This document shows, one piece after another, positions 1-8,462 of a stretch of 48,769 nucleotides of DNA. Numbering within the stretch: the first letter of the stretch is position 1; each line of letters opens with the position of its first letter. The stretch is taken from contig JBBAAK010000008.1 of assembly GCA_041658345.1 (NCBI GenBank), positions 1 through 48,769 on the forward strand, in the 5' to 3' direction. Under the pieces are notes generated by a model that saw only the letters and a program-made list of their open reading frames with translations, searched no databases and was not told the DNA's origin. Made by a program: the position numbers and the translations under genes. The DNA is from JBAZYV01 sp041658345 (GTDB lineage: Bacteria; Patescibacteriota; Gracilibacteria; UBA1369; 2-02-FULL-48-14).

Positions 1-1
1 T

Positions 2-250
2 TCACAGAACCGCATCTACAAGCCTTTTTTTAAACATAGATCCAAAGATAAAAAGATAAACTGCATTTAACAGCTTACCTAAGCCAAAATAAAAGAAAAA
101 TAGCAGACCGTTTTTACCTATATCCCGGGATTCATGTTCTTCCTCCTTCCTCTTACCAAACCAACGTTCCCAAAATGATTTGCGTGGCGTTTCTTCGGCT
201 TCTATAGTTGGGGATGCGGGTTCTTTTGGCATAATTTGGGTCAAATCCAT
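2..250 (-). CDS. small single-pass membrane protein, function unknown
   Basis: The 82-residue product has an acidic and basic charged N-terminal half and one hydrophobic stretch (about residues 49-71, rich in F, L and Y), followed by a short basic C-terminus. This suggests one membrane helix with a cytoplasmic head. The ATG at 248-250 overlaps the last codons of the upstream gene by 10 bases, so the two are probably translationally coupled in one minus-strand transcript. The stop TGA lies at bases 2-4, so the gene is complete even though it touches the window edge. No family is recognised. Confidence 0.55.
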   Translation of the reverse strand: MDLTQIMPKEPASPTIEAEETPRKSFWERWFGKRKEEEHESRDIGKNGLLFFFYFGLGKLLNAVYLFIFGSMFKKRLVDAVL

Positions 251-840
251 TGCGTCTTAGTCCAGCCTTTGTTCCACCTCCATTGTTCTGTGTGAGACTG
301 AGGCTCTCCTGTTGTTTTTTTGATTTCGTTATCGCATTGCTCCGCACTTTCTTCTGCCCAGAATCGGCTTGTGCTTTTTTCTCCATCTTCACCCGTACCT
401 GTTACTCTGTATGAACCTCTTAATTTTTGCCATACGTCTTGAGCTAACATGGTATTTGGGTTTGATCTTAATCCATAAAATGGGAATAAAACTCCAAAAG
501 AAATCATAAAGACCCAAAAAGCATTTTTTCCCTGGCAGTCCAGACCTTCAGGCACTGGTCTTTCTCCTTCATCTGCTCCGAGTAAATCGTCATGGAGGCA
601 AGCCATCCACACTTTAGCCTGTTCTGCTATTTCCCCAATCGGTGCTTCTGCAAGAGGCATTTTTGCTTCTGGCGTATCTAACAGGTGAGAATGTCCAAGA
701 TGATCAATCGCTCCCATCCCCGCCGAGAATACTGCTGGTAGCAAGATACTTGTGGGGATTTTGTCGACAATTTTTTGGGCGAGGTTCATTTTTTGAGGTT
801 TGGTCGGGCCTATCAAAACATATATCGCTAGACAAGTCAA
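241..840 (-). CDS. putative membrane protein, function unknown
   Basis: The open frame gives up to 199 residues. The start is uncertain: a TTG at 838-840 adds a hydrophobic N-terminus, while the first ATG is at 787-789 and gives 182 residues. Two hydrophobic segments are visible, one near the ATG start (around PTSILLPAVFSAG) and one in the middle (around FWVFMISFGVLFPFYG). Between them lies a hydrophilic loop with two cysteines, and the C-terminal third is polar. This suggests a two-helix membrane protein. It overlaps the next gene by 10 bases. No family was recognised and no good ribosome binding site precedes either start. Confidence 0.5.
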   Translation of the reverse strand: MTCLAIYVLIGPTKPQKMNLAQKIVDKIPTSILLPAVFSAGMGAIDHLGHSHLLDTPEAKMPLAEAPIGEIAEQAKVWMACLHDDLLGADEGERPVPEGLDCQGKNAFWVFMISFGVLFPFYGLRSNPNTMLAQDVWQKLRGSYRVTGTGEDGEKSTSRFWAEESAEQCDNEIKKTTGEPQSHTEQWRWNKGWTKTQWI

Positions 841-905
841 GGTCGGCGTAGAACCGCATCCATATAGAAATGATTTAAAGTTGTTAACTGAGAGGAAGTA
901 ATCAT
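837..905 (-). CDS. possible 22-residue leader ORF
   Basis: A short ATG frame (ATG at 903-905) is preceded by a GGGAG ribosome-binding-like sequence at about 7 bases. It ends in a TGA that overlaps the TTG start of the following gene as TTGA, the usual geometry of translational coupling. The peptide has no recognisable feature. The case rests only on the ribosome binding site and the overlap, so it may be chance. Confidence 0.2.
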   Translation of the reverse strand: MITSSQLTTLNHFYMDAVLRRP

Positions 906-945
906 AGTTCTGTCTCCCGTTCGTCTTTATACAATTAAGGCAGGT

Positions 946-1134
946 TTAACAGGTCAAGGCTTTTTCTTCTATAAACACTTCTTCGACGGTGTGTTTTCTA
1001 TCGCCTAAATCTTTGTAGTAGTGCTCTTTCTGTAATTGAAAGCCAAATCTAAATTGGAAGTAACCTCCGTAGGGTATTGCTCCAAAATCCCCTTCGTTAG
1101 GAATTGGCTTGGTGTTTTTGGCTAGTTTAAGCCG
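946..1134 (-). pseudogene. orphan coding fragment, probable frameshifted tail of the HExxH gene
   Basis: A 62-codon open frame with protein-like composition (contains FGAIPYGGYFQFRFGFQL, then KEHYYKDLGDRK) begins right after an in-frame TAA and has no ATG, GTG or TTG near its beginning. It overlaps the last bases of the upstream HExxH gene in a +1-shifted frame. The simplest reading is that it is the original C-terminus of that gene, separated by a one-base indel between about 1127 and 1137, or by a sequencing error. Programmed frameshifting is possible, but no clear slippery site was seen. Confidence 0.45.
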
Positions 1135-1972
1135 TTACACCTGCTAGGTCATTTAAGAAAAGTTGAATGTTGGAACTGTAGTAGTTTGTTTCAATCATAC
1201 TCCTGACGTCAGGAGTTAAATTCGTTTTGATATAATCAGCTAGTGGGGCAATATCTTGAGTTAAAAAATATGTGGTGAGGCGCTTCTCTATTTCAGGCAA
1301 GCCATTGATCACAGATCTTAAGTTTCTTTTCCACATATCATATTGATCTGAGACAGGTGCGTAGTTGAAGACAGGTGAAGGAGAAGCTTTATACATTTGT
1401 TCAATAAAATGTTCAATTAGCGATTCCTCAAGTCTTTTTTGATGAAAGCCATTGAAAGATAGATGCATTGCTTCATGCACTACCAAGTGTGCGAAGGCGT
1501 TTCTGTTTTTATAAAAAGTTCTTATGTCGATAAAAGATTTCCCGCTTGTACGATCAGCATATTCGCTATTTTCATTAGTCACATGCGTGACGTTTTTTAG
1601 TGACAAAGGTGCTGGAATTCCAAAATAAGAGAGAAAAGTTTTTTGGAACCATTCGTCTATGTTATCGACCAATCGTTGAATTTCTTCTGGCATTGGTAAG
1701 ATTGCGTTTTCTAAGCCGGCACGACTACTTGCAAGAATACGTAAAGCAAGTGCTTCCAGACGTAAATTTCTATCGGTTTGTTTGTCTTGGTAATGCTGTT
1801 GATAAAAAGGGAAATCCAGCGGAGACCATTTTTCATTTCCTCTTTTATATTTGTCGAAATAATATTCGCACAAGGTTTCGTCTGAGGCATAGGTTGGGCA
1901 ATCTTCAAAGTGGTGAGGCTTGGTAGAATCATCATCGTCAGTATTACCACTAGTGGTGCCAAGGTTATTCAT
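1127..1972 (-). CDS. putative zinc metallopeptidase (HExxH), unknown family
   Basis: The 281-residue product starts with an acidic low-complexity N-terminus and carries HLVVHEAMHLSF, an HExxH zinc-binding helix at residues 166-170. Glutamates follow at 182-183 and 187, a spacing that fits a gluzincin third ligand. No signal peptide is visible, so it is probably intracellular. The rest matches no family I recognise. The reading frame stops at 1127 and a coding-like tail continues in the next frame, so this may be a truncated protein. The catalytic assignment is inferred from the motif alone. Confidence 0.5.
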   Translation of the reverse strand: MNNLGTTSGNTDDDDSTKPHHFEDCPTYASDETLCEYYFDKYKRGNEKWSPLDFPFYQQHYQDKQTDRNLRLEALALRILASSRAGLENAILPMPEEIQRLVDNIDEWFQKTFLSYFGIPAPLSLKNVTHVTNENSEYADRTSGKSFIDIRTFYKNRNAFAHLVVHEAMHLSFNGFHQKRLEESLIEHFIEQMYKASPSPVFNYAPVSDQYDMWKRNLRSVINGLPEIEKRLTTYFLTQDIAPLADYIKTNLTPDVRSMIETNYYSSNIQLFLNDLAGVTA

Positions 1973-2056
1973 GTGTTTTTAAAATATTCTGAATTATACC
2001 ATGAACAAGCAACTATCTCCATACTTAGGGATGTAAAATGTTTTAGACTTTTTTTG

Positions 2057-2173
2057 TTAGCCCACGACCGCATCTAAAACGAGTGCGGTACATGCAGAAT
2101 TTGCTTTAACCTGTGAGCATTCTAAGCTTTCCACGGATGTACTCTTCCAACGTTCTTTGAGAATTAGTGCCAC
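2057..2173 (-). pseudogene. short ORF or gene remnant
   Basis: Between 2057 and 2188 the minus strand is open and protein-like (contains VALILKERWKST and a C-terminal TALVLDAVVG), but the only plausible start is a GTG at 2171-2173, giving 38 residues. No ribosome binding site is visible. Its last codons share the sequence TAGATGCGGT with the end of the gene at the left edge, hinting at related C-termini. It could be the 3' remnant of a decayed gene in this accessory stretch. Confidence 0.25.
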
Positions 2174-2256
2174 AGCTCTATCAAATGGCTAAGCTAAGCC
2201 AAAAAGGTTGACCTGCCTTTCTCCCTTTTGTGAATACTGGGGCGACGGCAAGTTAA

Positions 2257-3054
2257 TTAATTGTCTGAGTCCGGCAAGGCTGTATTCGTGAGTGTTTCTG
2301 CTTCTGTGATGAGGTCTGCCATGTATTCCTTTGGAATGTGTATCAAAGCCTGCTCAATTCTATGTGCTATCTCGTGTAATTCCTCTTCAATTGTTAGGGG
2401 CTCGTCTGTTTCTACGTTTATTAATACGGGTCCTGGCCGTTTTATGGCGTCAATGTTTTTTGTGGCGTTTCTCAATGCGCCTCTAATGTCTGCGCGAAAA
2501 ATTTGTGGTATAAGCTCTTCAAAAAGCTTTAAGATATCTTCCACTTCCACGCCTTTTGTGGCGATTTCTTCAAAAATTCCCAAGCAATATCCAATTGCAT
2601 GGCTTGCGTCTAAGCCAATCGGTATGGCAAGAAAATCTAAAGGATTTTCACTGAAATTGATTTTTGGGAATTGTGCTCTGGCATAGTCGAGTGCAAGTTT
2701 TAATGTTATTACTGCCAATTGGCGGGGCGTGATCTGCCCTTCTAGAACTTTTTGAGGCTCTACTGTTCTTTCGAATAATTCTGTGATGGTTGTTGTTAAT
2801 GTTGCGTCGAGGTCTATTTTTGGTCGCGCAAGCAATGCAGAATTGAGATTTACAAAGGCCGGTTCAGTTATGCGTGCTTTTGTTATTAGGCCGATTTTTG
2901 CTATGAATAGTGATAGCGCTTGCGCATGTGACGGGCTTGCATCCGTACGAATGATGCTGAAGTGTTTTAATATTTCTTGACATTGCGTTTTGCGATCTAC
3001 CGGACGGATTTTGTATTTTTCAAATAAATTTTCTCCTTTGGATGATTTTTCCAT
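2257..3054 (-). CDS. hypothetical cytoplasmic protein
   Basis: A 265-residue, mostly helical, soluble-looking protein with no signal peptide or membrane segment. The start ATG is at 3052-3054; no clear Shine-Dalgarno sequence precedes it. An HEIAH string at residues 227-231 formally matches HExxH, but it lies close to the C-terminus in a glutamate-rich helix and may be fortuitous. It is divergent from the gene at 3164. No family recognised. Confidence 0.5.
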   Translation of the reverse strand: MEKSSKGENLFEKYKIRPVDRKTQCQEILKHFSIIRTDASPSHAQALSLFIAKIGLITKARITEPAFVNLNSALLARPKIDLDATLTTTITELFERTVEPQKVLEGQITPRQLAVITLKLALDYARAQFPKINFSENPLDFLAIPIGLDASHAIGYCLGIFEEIATKGVEVEDILKLFEELIPQIFRADIRGALRNATKNIDAIKRPGPVLINVETDEPLTIEEELHEIAHRIEQALIHIPKEYMADLITEAETLTNTALPDSDN

Positions 3055-3163
3055 TTTTTAATGTCGTGTAAGGTTTAGGTAAGTATATTTGAGCATGAAA
3101 ATTTATTTTAGTCAAATCTGAGGAAAAATAAGGGGATACTTTTGAGTGGGGAGGTGCTAAGTT

Positions 3164-3592
3164 TTGCTCATGCAGGAACAAGAAAGAAATGTTTTGCTTT
3201 TTGGTTTTATTGAGAGCGATTTGCCATGCCTGGGTGTGCCTGAGCAAATTATGAAAGGGTTGAATGGGGCTGTTTTTAAATCTCGGAAAGGTCTTAGGTT
3301 TAAAATTTTTAAGGTAGGATTGCCGATAGATTGGGGTCTGTTTCCAAGTGTCATTGAAAAGGCCGTTCGTCAGCATGAGCCGGCGATTGTTGTTGGGCTT
3401 TGTATGAATAATACTGGTGATACTCAGAGCGTATTGCGTGAGATATATTCGACAGATCAAATTGGTCAATTGAGTATGGGCGGTACCGCTTTTAAGCCAG
3501 TCGTTGTTGTGTGTGTACCTTTTGCGCCTGTTGATCCACAGGCTAATGCCGTTATGAGCACGATACGTGGCCTTTCCGAGCTTGTGTCTTAG
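3164..3592 (+). CDS. small protein faintly similar to pyroglutamyl peptidase I, paralogue of the next gene
   Basis: A strong ribosome binding site (GGAGGTG, 3150-3156) lies 7 bases upstream of a TTG at 3164, supporting that start over the ATG at 3170. The 142-residue product begins with a beta strand (NVLLFGF), then a GLP strand and a helix ending in HEPAIVVGL, then a VVVCVPFAP segment and a final helix. This order resembles the outer parts of peptidase C15 (Pcp: GFxPF, LPV, PDxVIxxG, IHVPYLP). The middle, which carries the catalytic Glu, Cys and His, is missing. The next gene shows the same pattern, so they look like tandem paralogues. The family link is inference. Confidence 0.45.
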   Translation: MLMQEQERNVLLFGFIESDLPCLGVPEQIMKGLNGAVFKSRKGLRFKIFKVGLPIDWGLFPSVIEKAVRQHEPAIVVGLCMNNTGDTQSVLREIYSTDQIGQLSMGGTAFKPVVVVCVPFAPVDPQANAVMSTIRGLSELVS

Positions 3593-4016
3593 TGTAGGAA
3601 TTGTTAAATTCTGTATTTATGTTGCGGTTGTGGGGGTAACTTTGCCCAATGAAGTTGAGAGAGCAAAACGCGTTATTGATCAGGCGTGTAAGGACCATAA
3701 TCCGGTTGGCTTGATTGGGTTTAGAGAAAAAGCCGAAACTGAGGTGAAAGAACCTGAAGCTTCGTATATTGTGGAAGTGGAACGGTATCTTACCGAGAGG
3801 GGCTATCCGGGCTGTATTTTGACCTGCTTGGCTTCTACTTCAGACACTGTTGTGGGGAGGACATTTGTTAGCGTTCTTTATCCGTTTGCGGTAAATAATG
3901 CGGACCGTAAGGAGGCTTCGCGTGCCACGGCTATTGGGCTGGATCTGTTACGCGTGTATTCGGAAGACCCCGCCGGCATCAATTTTCCTGTTGACAAGCC
4001 GACATTTTGTGTTTAA
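3567..4016 (+). CDS. tandem paralogue, faintly Pcp-like, function unknown
   Basis: Possible starts are GTG 3567, TTG 3582 and GTG 3630. The longest form has 149 residues and overlaps the upstream gene by 26 bases. The segments VTLPNEVERAKRVI, DHNPVGLIGF and TFVSVLYPFAVN parallel the upstream protein. The region after YLTERGYPG could correspond to the part of Pcp just before its active-site cysteine, but valine and tyrosine stand where the catalytic Cys and His would be. If related to peptidase C15 it is probably inactive. Confidence in the reading frame is higher than in the family. Confidence 0.4.
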   Translation: MAFPSLCLSVGIVKFCIYVAVVGVTLPNEVERAKRVIDQACKDHNPVGLIGFREKAETEVKEPEASYIVEVERYLTERGYPGCILTCLASTSDTVVGRTFVSVLYPFAVNNADRKEASRATAIGLDLLRVYSEDPAGINFPVDKPTFCV

Positions 4017-4017
4017 G

Positions 4018-4245
4018 ATGAGGTTCTTTAAAAAATATTATATGGGACCTGGTTCTTACCAACTTGCTACAAGGCTTGATGAAGGTGGTTATCTAATGCC
4101 GGAAGACAGAACTGTTTTGGCTAGAGCATTAGCTGAACATAATGAGCCTTCCGTACCGTCAGAGACGGTAGAGGAGCAAAAAGAACCAGTCAAAGTACGA
4201 GCCGGTTTAACTCATGGTGAGTTAGAGGCTGTGACTGCGGTTTAG
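4018..4245 (+). CDS. hypothetical 75-residue protein
   Basis: The ATG at 4018 follows the TAA of the preceding gene by one base, so the two are probably translated from one message. The product has a basic N-terminus (MRFFKKYYMG) and a glutamate-rich C-terminal half. No family recognised. The same frame is open further upstream, but those codons overlap the preceding gene. Its stop overlaps the 3' end of the convergent lipoprotein gene. Confidence 0.45.
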   Translation: MRFFKKYYMGPGSYQLATRLDEGGYLMPEDRTVLARALAEHNEPSVPSETVEEQKEPVKVRAGLTHGELEAVTAV

Positions 4246-5195
4246 TACCCCTCCGCCATTGAATCCAGGTAGTAGTTATAGTCGTCTACCAAGGAGTTAT
4301 AAGAGGCTAGAATGTCGTAATAATCTGTATAAAGGGCTTCCAGGTTTTGATCTGTAAAATTACGTAGTGAACGCTTTGCGGTTGGTAAGAAAGTTATAGT
4401 CATTTGATCGTAAAAAGTGTTGTACTGCTCAAGAACGTAAGGATCAGTTATTGCCGGTGCGTTTGCATCAATGTGTGTGCTTACATTGGAGTCTAAATTT
4501 TGGTAAGAGGCTTGTAGCTCCGCTAATTTATCAAAAGAGCTACTGCTATAAGAGTCTTCCATAACGTTAAAAACCGTTTCTGCAAAATCCAAATCGTCAC
4601 TGATGTAGCCGAGCCCCACGCTGGACGGATCGGTTGGGTCCGGAACCCAAGTGTCATAAATATCAAAAAGTTCATCCGTGTAGGTCAAAAGTTCCTCGTG
4701 GTAAAGGTAGTACGTTTCTATATTTGCATAGATTTCCGTGATCATTGTTTGCCCTTGAGCAAAATCATCCTCTTTATAATCTTGTGCAGTTACGTAGATA
4801 CTAAGTTCTTTGCATAGCTTTTCCGTACTGTCGATTGTTGTAATCATATCTTGTACGGCGCTTGTGAGTTGCATTGTTTCTTTGGGAGTTAAGCCTTGCG
4901 GATCTAAAACTTGATTCTTTAAATTGGCGTAATCGTAGATGCTAAAGGCACAAGAAAAAGACGGCTCGGAACCGAGATTTGAGTAATCATTCATATCCGA
5001 CTCAAAATAGTAGTACACGTCATTTTTTAGCATAGACATTTGGTCATTGCCGGCATTTAAAAAATCAACATAGGCGTTTAGAGAATCCGTGGCGGAAACA
5101 GCTTCCATTTTATTCGTGGAATCTCCTTTAAAATCGCAGGCGGGGACTAAGAGGGCGCTTGTGATTATTAACGCGATGAGGAGTTTTTTGGCCAT
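4242..5195 (-). CDS. lipoprotein, DUF3829/YiiG-like
   Basis: The N-terminus is a lipoprotein signal peptide: MAKK, a hydrophobic core, and LVPAC with the lipidated cysteine at residue 20. The mature part is acidic and helical. Its start, around SLNAYVDFLNAGND, resembles the beginning of the DUF3829 domain found in YiiG-type lipoproteins. The 317-residue length fits that family. It is probably anchored in the outer face of the membrane, and no enzymatic motif is seen. It is divergent from pdxS and convergent with the small gene at 4018. Confidence 0.6.
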   Translation of the reverse strand: MAKKLLIALIITSALLVPACDFKGDSTNKMEAVSATDSLNAYVDFLNAGNDQMSMLKNDVYYYFESDMNDYSNLGSEPSFSCAFSIYDYANLKNQVLDPQGLTPKETMQLTSAVQDMITTIDSTEKLCKELSIYVTAQDYKEDDFAQGQTMITEIYANIETYYLYHEELLTYTDELFDIYDTWVPDPTDPSSVGLGYISDDLDFAETVFNVMEDSYSSSSFDKLAELQASYQNLDSNVSTHIDANAPAITDPYVLEQYNTFYDQMTITFLPTAKRSLRNFTDQNLEALYTDYYDILASYNSLVDDYNYYLDSMAEGY

Positions 5196-5256
5196 TTTGT
5201 TCGTGGTAAGAATGCGTTAATCATTAAAACATGTAGGGCGAGGCGGGTCTAGCTAC

Positions 5257-5285
5257 TTGAGTTTTTTTGATTTGGAAAGTACTCT
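5257..5285 (+). promoter_or_regulatory. possible sigma-70 promoter for pdxS-pdxT
   Basis: TTGAGT (5257-5262), a 17-base spacer and TACTCT (5280-5285) lie 24 bases upstream of the pdxS start. The -35 match is fair and the -10 match is poor, so this is tentative. Confidence 0.3.
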
Positions 5286-5309
5286 AGGTTCGCTTTAAAA
5301 AAATCTTTT

Positions 5310-6164
5310 ATGAACGAAACAGGGCTTAGTTTAGCCAAAATGCTTAAAGGGGGCGTGATTATGGATGTTACAACTCCGGAGCAAGCAAAAATTGCAGAAG
5401 ATGCGGGTGCCTGTGCGGTTATGGCGCTGGAAAGAGTGCCTTCGGACATACGTGCGCAAGGTGGAGTTGCCCGCATGAGCGACCCTGCGATGATTAGAGC
5501 GATTCAAGCTGTGGTTACGATTCCCGTGATGGCAAAAGTTAGGATCGGGCACAGCGTTGAAGCACAAATTTTGGAAGCGCTTGAGGTGGATTTTATTGAT
5601 GAAAGTGAAGTTTTAACGCCAGCGGATCCATTCGGCCATATAGAGAAAAGTGGATTTAAAGTTCCGTTTGTTTGTGGTGCAAGAAATTTGGGGGAGGCGT
5701 TAAGACGCATACATGAGGGGGCCTCAATGATTCGTACAAAGGGTGAGGCGGGGACCGGGAATATTGTGGAGGCGGTGCGCCACATAAAAACTATTCGTGA
5801 TGAAATTTTGGCATTGGCGAATGCTGATTTGGAGAAAAAGGCTTGGGAAATGCGCGTGCCACTTGCTCTTGTGGAAGAGGTTATGAAGCTTGGCAGACTG
5901 CCTACCGTGAATTTTGCGGCGGGTGGAATTGCTACTCCTGCGGATGCAGCTCTTTGCATGCAACTTGGAGTGGATGGAGTCTTTGTGGGAAGCGGAATTT
6001 TTAAATCTAAAAATCCTTCCAAAATGGCAAAAAGCATTGTGGAGGCGGTGATACATTTTAATGATGCAAAAAGGCTCGCAGAAATTTCCGAAGGCCTTGG
6101 CGATGCGATGCCCGGGCTTGAAATCGATACTTTAGTAACTCACATGCAAGAGCGCGGATTATGA
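5310..6164 (+). CDS. pdxS: pyridoxal 5'-phosphate synthase subunit PdxS
   Basis: PdxS condenses ribose 5-phosphate, glyceraldehyde 3-phosphate and ammonia (from PdxT) into pyridoxal 5'-phosphate. The 284-residue (beta/alpha)8 barrel is near full length; the family is usually about 290. Key residues are present: Asp19 in VIMDV, the imine-forming Lys76 in VMAKVRIGH, Lys144 in IRTKGEAGTG, and the phosphate-binding GGIATPADA and GVFVGSGIF segments. Its TGA overlaps the pdxT ATG as ATGA, so the two subunits are translationally coupled. Identification is secure. Confidence 0.97.
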   Translation: MNETGLSLAKMLKGGVIMDVTTPEQAKIAEDAGACAVMALERVPSDIRAQGGVARMSDPAMIRAIQAVVTIPVMAKVRIGHSVEAQILEALEVDFIDESEVLTPADPFGHIEKSGFKVPFVCGARNLGEALRRIHEGASMIRTKGEAGTGNIVEAVRHIKTIRDEILALANADLEKKAWEMRVPLALVEEVMKLGRLPTVNFAAGGIATPADAALCMQLGVDGVFVGSGIFKSKNPSKMAKSIVEAVIHFNDAKRLAEISEGLGDAMPGLEIDTLVTHMQERGL

Positions 6165-6712
6165 TTGGCATACTTGCAATTCAAGGTGGGTTTTTGGAAC
6201 ACGAAGAGATTTTGGACAAGCTTGGAATTTTGCATAAAAGGGTGAGGTCTTTGGACGATGTTGGGGATTTGACCGGGTTAATTATCCCGGGCGGAGAAAG
6301 TACGACCATGGACTTGTTTATGCAAAAATATGGGCTTAAAGATTGGTTGATTAAGCGAGTTCGCGATGAGACTTCCGTTATTGGCGGGCAATTTAAGGTT
6401 TTTGGAACGTGTGCAGGACTGATTTTGCTTGCCAGATATGGGCTTCTTAATGCGACCGTTGCAAGAAATGCTTATGGCAGGCAACTCGCAAGTTTTACGG
6501 CGGAGATTAGTGTGGAAAAATTTGTAAACGAATTTTCTGTTAAAGGGCATTTTATTCGGGCGCCAAAAATCATTTCTGTTGGGGCGAAGGTGGAGGTTTT
6601 GGCGGTTTATGAGGGCTTGCCTGTGCTGATTAGGGAGGGGAATGTTTTTGGCGCAACATTTCATCCGGAACTTGCCGGTGATTCGGGGCTTCACGAGGCG
6701 ATATTTTCGTGA
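6161..6712 (+). CDS. pdxT: pyridoxal 5'-phosphate synthase glutaminase subunit PdxT
   Basis: PdxT is the class I glutamine amidotransferase that hydrolyses glutamine and passes ammonia to PdxS. The triad is visible: Cys84 in FGTCAGLI, and His168 and Glu170 in TFHPEL. The PGGEST glutamine-binding segment and the N-terminal IGILAIQGGFLEH are typical. Length (183) matches the family. It is coupled to pdxS by an ATGA overlap. One oddity is a GLP-rich C-terminal segment shorter than usual before the TFHPEL motif. Confidence 0.95.
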   Translation: MIGILAIQGGFLEHEEILDKLGILHKRVRSLDDVGDLTGLIIPGGESTTMDLFMQKYGLKDWLIKRVRDETSVIGGQFKVFGTCAGLILLARYGLLNATVARNAYGRQLASFTAEISVEKFVNEFSVKGHFIRAPKIISVGAKVEVLAVYEGLPVLIREGNVFGATFHPELAGDSGLHEAIFS

Positions 6713-6747
6713 TAGTTTACGCACTGTAGTTTATTTAATTTTTCCAC

Positions 6748-8442
6748 ATGCTTAATTTTAAAAAGACTTTTGTTTTTGCACTTCTTACGTTGGCGCTCGG
6801 GCTTGTTTCTTGTGGGTCCGATAGTAGTAGTGATTTTAGTGCACAAAAAAGTGCATCCGGACTAATGCCGGAGGCTTATATGCCTTACGATCTTGGCTTT
6901 GTTTTTTCTTATTCACTTTTGAACGAGGATCAATATCTTGCGTTTCAAAATCTGGATTCTCGCTTGGGTGAAGACGCTCAGCTTTCACAAGTAATCGCAA
7001 AAAGTTTTAATACTCAAATGGCAGGACTTGGGCTTGATTACGATATCGATTTAAAGCCTGCGCTTGGTGATAAATATCGTTTTGTTTATGGAGCAAAACC
7101 TTCAGAAAAAGTAGCTGGAGATGTTGACTCAACAGGGTCTACGCTTTCTTCTTTTGCAGTTTTGACTTTGCAGGATGCGGATCAATTAGAGACTCTTTTG
7201 CAAACTTTGGTTACGGCACAAAAATTAACCAGCGAGCCACTTTCCGGCATGGATGTTTATCAGGATGCTAGTGGGAAATGGTATGCAAGCATTTATCAAG
7301 ATTTATTTTTAATGACTAATGATCCCGCGAATTTACTTGCCATGACTAAGCAAGACCAAGACACAAGTTTATGGGCTTATCCACTTTATCAAGATGCAAT
7401 TGAAAATGGTGCCGGCGAAAGCATTTTTTATGGAGTGATGTATCCACAAATTTACATCGCGGAAGTTGCTTCTTTGCCTACGCAACTTGGGATAAGCAAT
7501 GTGCCTTCGTTGATTGATTATGAATCACTTTATGTTAAGGCCGAGGAAGATGGATTTGCCTTTGATGTTTTTGTTAAAGCCAACAAAGAGAAGGCTGAGG
7601 AAGCAGATTTTACTTTTGATTCAGTTCCAAAATTCAAACCCTATTTGCTATCCGAAGTGCCTGCAGACGGGCTAATGGGATACATGGAATCTTATGGAAT
7701 CCAGCAAAGTTTAGAGAGAGTTCTTGAGGTTGGCGATGATACCGGGGCAATCGATTCCCTGGAGACTTCCGTGCGTTCGTATTTTGGAATGGATTTGCAG
7801 GACGACATTTTAAGTTTCTTGGATAAGGGTTACGTGCTTGCTTTGCACAAAAATATTGAGGGTATTGTGCCAGGAATTTCCATTTATGCGGACGTGAGTT
7901 CCAATGCCGACTTGGCGCAGACTTTTTTGGATAAATTAGACGGACAGCTTTCCGGGCTTATGGTTATGCTGGAAAGTGCCTTGCCGGGAGCAATCACAAA
8001 AGACACGGTGATGATTGATGGGACCACTTTTAACAGGCTAGAGCTTGATTTAAATGCAATCCCTCGCAACGAAGAATCACCATTGCCTGCGGTTGTTACG
8101 GCTACGCCAATAGAAATAGCTTATGGGATTACGGATGATCGTTTGTTAATCACAACGGCAACGGCTTGGGCCGATGGTGGCGAGGTTGTTTCCGATAGTG
8201 CTTTATATGAGGATTTAAAATCCAAAATCGACGCCAGTGAGGGGCTCATTCTTGTGGATGCAAACGGCGTGAAAGATTTTATTGGGACTTTGCGCGCACT
8301 TAGGGAACAGCTTGAACTTGGAGTTAGTGATAGCGCAATGCAACTTGAAGATTTTCTTGCCAGCTTTAAAGGCTTGATTGCTAAGAGCGAAACCGAGGCC
8401 TATGAAATTCATTCAAGCGGATATCTTTTACTTGCGGATTAA
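6748..8442 (+). CDS. large lipoprotein, DUF3352-like
   Basis: The 564-residue product has a lipoprotein signal (MLNFKK, hydrophobic core, LVSC with Cys22) followed by a serine-rich linker. The mature part alternates beta-rich segments with helices that probe 'level of damage' type folds: LMPEAYMPYDLGFVFSYSL near the start and a second similar half later. This pattern resembles DUF3352, a family of exported bacterial proteins of unknown function. No catalytic motif is visible. It stands alone after pdxT with a 35-base gap. The family assignment is moderate. Confidence 0.6.
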   Translation: MLNFKKTFVFALLTLALGLVSCGSDSSSDFSAQKSASGLMPEAYMPYDLGFVFSYSLLNEDQYLAFQNLDSRLGEDAQLSQVIAKSFNTQMAGLGLDYDIDLKPALGDKYRFVYGAKPSEKVAGDVDSTGSTLSSFAVLTLQDADQLETLLQTLVTAQKLTSEPLSGMDVYQDASGKWYASIYQDLFLMTNDPANLLAMTKQDQDTSLWAYPLYQDAIENGAGESIFYGVMYPQIYIAEVASLPTQLGISNVPSLIDYESLYVKAEEDGFAFDVFVKANKEKAEEADFTFDSVPKFKPYLLSEVPADGLMGYMESYGIQQSLERVLEVGDDTGAIDSLETSVRSYFGMDLQDDILSFLDKGYVLALHKNIEGIVPGISIYADVSSNADLAQTFLDKLDGQLSGLMVMLESALPGAITKDTVMIDGTTFNRLELDLNAIPRNEESPLPAVVTATPIEIAYGITDDRLLITTATAWADGGEVVSDSALYEDLKSKIDASEGLILVDANGVKDFIGTLRALREQLELGVSDSAMQLEDFLASFKGLIAKSETEAYEIHSSGYLLLAD

Positions 8443-8462
8443 CTTTTGATTGATTCTCATTG

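Noticed and set aside
2261..2686. 141-codon plus-strand frame
   Set aside because: Lies wholly antisense to the 265-residue gene at 2257-3054, with serine-rich composition typical of a reverse-frame shadow.
2257..3054. HEIAH as a metalloprotease site
   Set aside because: It is near the C-terminus in a Glu-rich helix without the hydrophobic context or a clear third ligand, so chance is likely.
5504..6037. 177-codon minus-strand frame
   Set aside because: Antisense to pdxS, whose identity and frame are certain.
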